64,000 nucleotides of DNA from Aporrectodea caliginosa (lineage: Eukaryota > Annelida > Clitellata > Crassiclitellata > Lumbricidae). Position numbers and translations under genes: made by a program. Positions 13,901-19,900 of this stretch are shown here, in pieces (the first letter of the stretch is position 1; each line of letters opens with the position of its first letter). Where the stretch lies: assembly GCA_020284085.1 (NCBI GenBank), contig JACEVL010000773.1:761442-825441 (forward strand). Reading direction: 5' to 3'. The notes under the pieces were generated by a model. That model made no database searches. It saw nothing but the letters and a program-made list of their open reading frames with translations, and was not told the origin of the DNA.

Positions 13901-16900
13901 CTTATCCCTTTAATCAATTCAACCTGCATAGATCTATGCATCATGCATCCATTCACACATGCATGCATTTACTTCTGCCTATCTTAAGATTCATAGACTA
14001 ACCACAGAATTGTGAGCTTTCGTCAGAATTGTCGGTACAGTCTGGTTCTCCGTCGCACTGCCATCGTAAGGGAATACACTGACCGTTTACACAGCGAAAT
14101 TCATCTACAGCGTTACACACTCGAGGACCTAGAAATCACCACAAAAACATAGATCATTTTTTTTAAATTATGCATACTAAGTTTTTTATTGTGTCAAAGC
14201 GCCCTTGTAATGGCATGTGCCATGTTACGGCACTGTAGAAATAGTCGTATTCAACATCCTTAATAGGTCAACAAACTTAATAAGGGATCATTTGCAGAGG
14301 ATTTGAAGTTGAATATTCTTATATATTATTAAAATGAAAATTTTAAAGTGTGAAGTCACACAGAAAAGCGTCTGAGGTGCAGAATATCTTTAAATATATT
14401 AATATATACAAACTTTCATTAATATCTATGTAAGGTAATTACATTCTTTGTATATATTATTTAATACAAATATTCTTTAAACTTGTGTATAATTTAAATT
14501 CAATGTTAATATTGTCTACACAATATATAATTAGATGCCCAGATGACCACTTACAACTTTAATGATTATCACAAAAGACAGTCTCTCAAGTGAAATCTGA
14601 AAGGGAGATGTGGCTTTGGGTTCCAAGCATTAGTCACTTCAGTTTCTTAGTTTCAGCCATTAACTCCAATATTAATTACATTAGCCAACACATGAATGGA
14701 TAACAATAATATGAGATTAATGTACCAGATGTTAATATTTGAATCAGAGGAGTCAGAATACACAGGAGTCCATACCTAGGCTAATAAATGAATGGATAAT
14801 AATAATAATAATAATAATAATATGAGATTAACATGCCAGACTTGAATCAAAGGAGTCAAAATACATAGGAGTCCATACAGCCTATCCATAAGCTAATAGT
14901 AGGAGTCCATGCATCAGTCTATCAGTTACCTAATAGAAAGGAGTCCACACCTCAGTCTATTAGTGCATATGGGGTGGCCAGTCCTCTCTCTGGCATTATG
15001 AGTTTACTCTCCATCTGTTGAACACATAGGTCACAAACAGATTGCTTGCAGTCTCTGATTTACTGCTTCACTTCATGACTGCCTTTGAAACTATCTGAGA
15101 TACCATACTATGCATTTGGGCAGCACAGCCACGGCCAGCCAGCGTACTCCTTTCAGCCTACACATCTCCCAAAACAACAAGAGATTGTTTAAGTTTCTCC
15201 AGCCAGGCACACCACCAACCTTGCCAGCTCTGGACACCACCCATTTACCACTTAGATCTGCTGGCATTAACTCAAATAGCAGAGCTAGTATTTTTTCCCA
15301 CAACCAGTGGCACTGTACTGCCCCAGTTCCCTCATTTGCCAGATAGGAGTTGCCTGATTAAGAAGCTCACAGACTAGGAAACTGTCATAAATAACCTTGC
15401 CAACAGCTGATTATATCAAAACATCAAAACAACAGCATTTTCCTTTACTTTGTACACTGTTTGGGATGGTGTCTAGTTGAAAAGACAGACTGACAGACAC
15501 ACACACACGCACACACACACAATGACACTATATACTGCTTATACTATGCTGCAGCTTGACTGATTGGAGGTATACCTAGGTTTGGGCATATATCCAGCTT
15601 CACATGGATAGAATAGGACTGCTTGCAGATGCACAAACACATCGAGTTTTGTGGTCTTAATGCTTACGCGTTATTACCCTGTGGGTTGTGCTCCACCTTA
15701 TCTTAGGAAGTTGTGTGTCTAGGTCTCATTCATTCCTGGCAGTAGATTTCTTTGCTTCATTGTACATGATGATGTAGTTGTTCCTCGAACCAGAACATCC
15801 ACAGTGCAGCATAGAAGCTTCGCTGTGGTCAGTCCAACTTTCTGGGATAGGTTGCCTAGCATCTTACAAAATAACCTCCTTGGTCTTTCTTTACCTCTAT
15901 TCTGTAAGTACTTGAAAACCATTTTGTTTGATCCAGGGTTTTGAAAAGGTGCTATATAAAACTGATTACAATTACAAAAACTGCAATTGCAAACATTTAG
16001 CAGTGATCGGAGCAAATGTATTGTATTGTATTTAAGCATTTGTAAAGCGCCTCTAGTAGAGTGAAGGTCTTCCTTTGTGTCTCTTCCCTTTGAATCAGTC
16101 AACTGGCAATAACCATTCTTTCGACATATTCAAACCATTAGAATGTTTGCTGAATGACTTCATACAACCTAGTCACTTGGTAGTATAACTTCTGCCTGAG
16201 CACATGCTTCAGAAGCTAAACTGCTTTCTATAGTACTTAAGTATCACTTGGCATCATTCAGTGGACCACCTGCAACGTCTGTCTTTCACCATTTCATCTT
16301 CTCCGTTCATTCCTCAATCACTTGTACTACACCAGATACAAAACTGACAGAAACACAGGGAGGCTGCCACCCACGCTGGTCCCATAACCCAGGACCAGTA
16401 AACAATTATTGCATTGAATGACAGCTCTGGTTATGTGATACTACTGGACCAAAAAACCTATTAAGTCGACCTACCACATTCACTTTCATCTGAGTTATCT
16501 TGGCAGTCATCCTCCTCATCACATTTCCACTGAGTTGGGATGCAGTTGCCATTTGAACAAGAGTACTGCGAAAGGCTGCAGTACTCATGACCTGTCAAAA
16601 CAACATGTGAAAGCAACAACATGATGTCAAGCAGAAATCATGAAATAAATGTACCAAACCTTTTGTGTAAATACTGCAGTCAAAATGCAAATGTTCAAAT
16701 AATAATGAAAGCAGTTGCATAGTTATGAAGTTGTCTGTATGTTTGTCAATTTTATGCACATCCTATATATGTATATTTACGGTCCTAGGAAACCCGGGGA
16801 ATGTATTCCATGGGCTACTCCCCCGAAAAAAGCAGCTCCACTACACCCTGCGCCCGAGATTACATGACCATTTTATTCCACAAGCGGACAATCTCTCACG

Positions 16901-19900
16901 CAGATCGTTTATATTAAGAATGTTATACTCTGTATAAATGTATGTACACCAAAGTGCGGATATGCAATTGGTTGAATAAAGAATATACTTACTTACTTAC
17001 TTAGCAAGCCACTTAATACAGCACATTTTAAATGCCTCTCAAAGGCTCTGAATACCTCACAAAGTACAAGTTTTTTTGGTATATCATCAGACATGCTCAG
17101 TTTTTCTTGAACTCGTCTATTGAGACCTCTGACTACCAGTAGGGCCATGTTACTAGACAGAAGGATCCATAAAACTATTAGATCACATATATAGGCCACA
17201 ACCATTCAACAATATGTCATCAAGTGCAGGCTCTTAGCCAGAAACAGAGTAGGGCGTCCAAAATCATTCGAACTTCGAAGTTGCGACAGCCCGACGCCAT
17301 GAGGGTACGAAGTCACAAACAACTGAAGCCAAGACCGCACGAGTCCCAAGGCAATGCCCCTACCCTCCTACATTGAATGACCGATGGCAAAACTATATAA
17401 CAGTTTTGTTTACATACAATGATACAAACAACAATCTGTTAACTTCAGATGGCGAACCTATGGCACACGTGCCCAAAGTGGCACGTGTTCAAATTTTTGG
17501 ATATTAGTGGAATTTGGAGCATCCCCCAAAATTTCAAATGTAGAAATAAAAAATCACTGTAGAAATCCACATTTACTTTTATGAAGGACTTTATTGCAAC
17601 ACCATTCTAAAACCATCTTTGAAATAATGTCTTTTAATTAAAACAATAATATACTGCAAAGTTCCGTGGGGCACCCGACGGTGTTTTGTAAAATATTTTA
17701 GCGGCATTTTGGGATGCACTTTAAAAAGGTTCACCATCCCTGACCTATGGGTTTTGATCCCTACACTGAATGTCCTATGGGCGTTGATCAAATTTGTAAC
17801 AGTTTAGTTTACATACTATGATACAAATAACAATCTGTTAATTTCAGATGAAGGAAGGTATGAATTATACACTATATCACATTTAACACAAACTATTTTT
17901 CCTTTCAGCAACCCGTCCAATCCAACCATGCACAATTTATGCCTGTCCAAAATAATTTCCAATGGTCCAAAATAATTTCCACTCGTCCAAAGGACAGGTG
18001 GATGGGGCTGGCTAAGGGTTTGCTCAAGTTCAACAGCTTCTACACCTTATTGCAACATCATCACACAATACACAGTACCCATATAACAAGTGTTCAAATA
18101 CAATACAATACAATAACTTGACTCTGTAGTACAGTGCTGTCCAACCTTTTTGACACCGCGGGCCACCGAAGAAGTAATTTTTGAAGCCGAGGGCCGCACC
18201 AGTCAACTCAAAAGCAGCGACTAAAATTTATTGAAAATTATTAACTGTATTATAATTAATTATGGAGTAATCATAATGAATGCGTCTTGGGAACTGGATT
18301 TTGTCAAATGATAATCCAAGTTACGAACGAATAGCTATGCAAGTAGGCCAGTGACTGTCTTTTACTTCATTTTAACAGAAATTGCACATATTTAGCGAGC
18401 TGCGGCGGGCCACTTAGAATGGCGGGCCGCATGCGGCCCGCAGGTTGGACAGCACTGCTGTAGCAGATACTCAAGACACAATACAGACTGATTTTAAGCT
18501 TTGCATAATACATAATGTCAATGTTTTACATTAACAGGCAGTGGCGTAGCCAGACCTCTTTTCAAGAGGAGGCACAAGAGGAGGCAAAATGTACCCATGG
18601 AGCAAACAAGAGGAGGCAAAATTTATCCATGGAGCAATAGACGAAAATCGTAGACTTTTTTTTCCTGACGACCTTTTTTAGGGGTAGTATAATTCACAGC
18701 AATTACTTTTTAAGCATGTCTGAAACTAACAGTTGCTTTTTCAGCATGTCTGAAACTAACAGTTGCAAAGCATAATCAACGGAATAGAGAAAAACAAGAA
18801 TAGTTGCAGTACTTCAAATGTGAAACATTGAAAACGTGACGTAAAATTACAATGCTCAGTAATTTTAAAGACACCAGTTAAAAGAAGATTTTGTACAAAT
18901 TAGTTTTACACTGTGGCAATATATTATTTATGAGCTCTATGAGAATGAAGTAAAATTACGACAGTAATTTAAAAACACCAGTTGATAAAGGAACCATAAT
19001 CAGGGGCTTCTATCCCTATACACGGTGGGCTCAAGTTGAGCCCAGTGAAAAACAGGGGGGAGTGTTTCTTTTACAAGTTACAGATCTCTTCACTCACAGT
19101 AGGGGGGAAGGAGAGGGATTGAGCCCGGTTGTTTAGGGGGGATAGAAGCCCCTTACAAAGTTACCATAATTACTATTTACTAATCCTAACGGTATAACGG
19201 TTAAACCCTAGTTTACGTTGCTAAATTATTTTACATTGTTGCTTTAAAATGGAAGCTGCAGGGATTGATGAGAATGATTTCTTGCCTAAATGGAAATTTG
19301 ATTAAATAGAAGCTGGATGATGGAAATAATTGTTTCCGTAAGTATATAAAGTTGGATTGATGAAACTAGGTCTTTTCTTCAAGAGAAGCTTCGTTACTAA
19401 TTATAACTAATAACCATAGGCGTTATTACTAATAACCTGTCGTTACCTGTGTATTTCTTCGCTGGCTTTTGGCTGGCAAAAGATAGCACAATCTGTCGAA
19501 GTTTCTTATTTGGCGGCCCCGCAGACATAATAATGACTATTGACGAATTGACGAATGAGTCGGAATGACGATAATACACAATAATTCGATTAGTACAATT
19601 TACTTGAAAAATACTGAAGTTAGGCGTTTGTTACCGGAAACGAAAACTGTGTCTGTGTGTCAGGAAATAGTATACGCCGTACGGTACAACATTCGCTTGA
19701 ACAGTGCAGTAAGTAAGTAAATTGCATGCAGATTTGTATGGCGATGGAGTTCGGGCAAGAGGAGGCAAATACGGGAAAATCCAAGAGGAGGCAACTGCCT
19801 CCTCCTGCCTTCATGTGGCTACGCCTATGTTAACAGGCCCTACGATGAAATACTTTGTGCCACTGTGACTCACATCAGCTTTTTCAATCTGAACCTCTTG

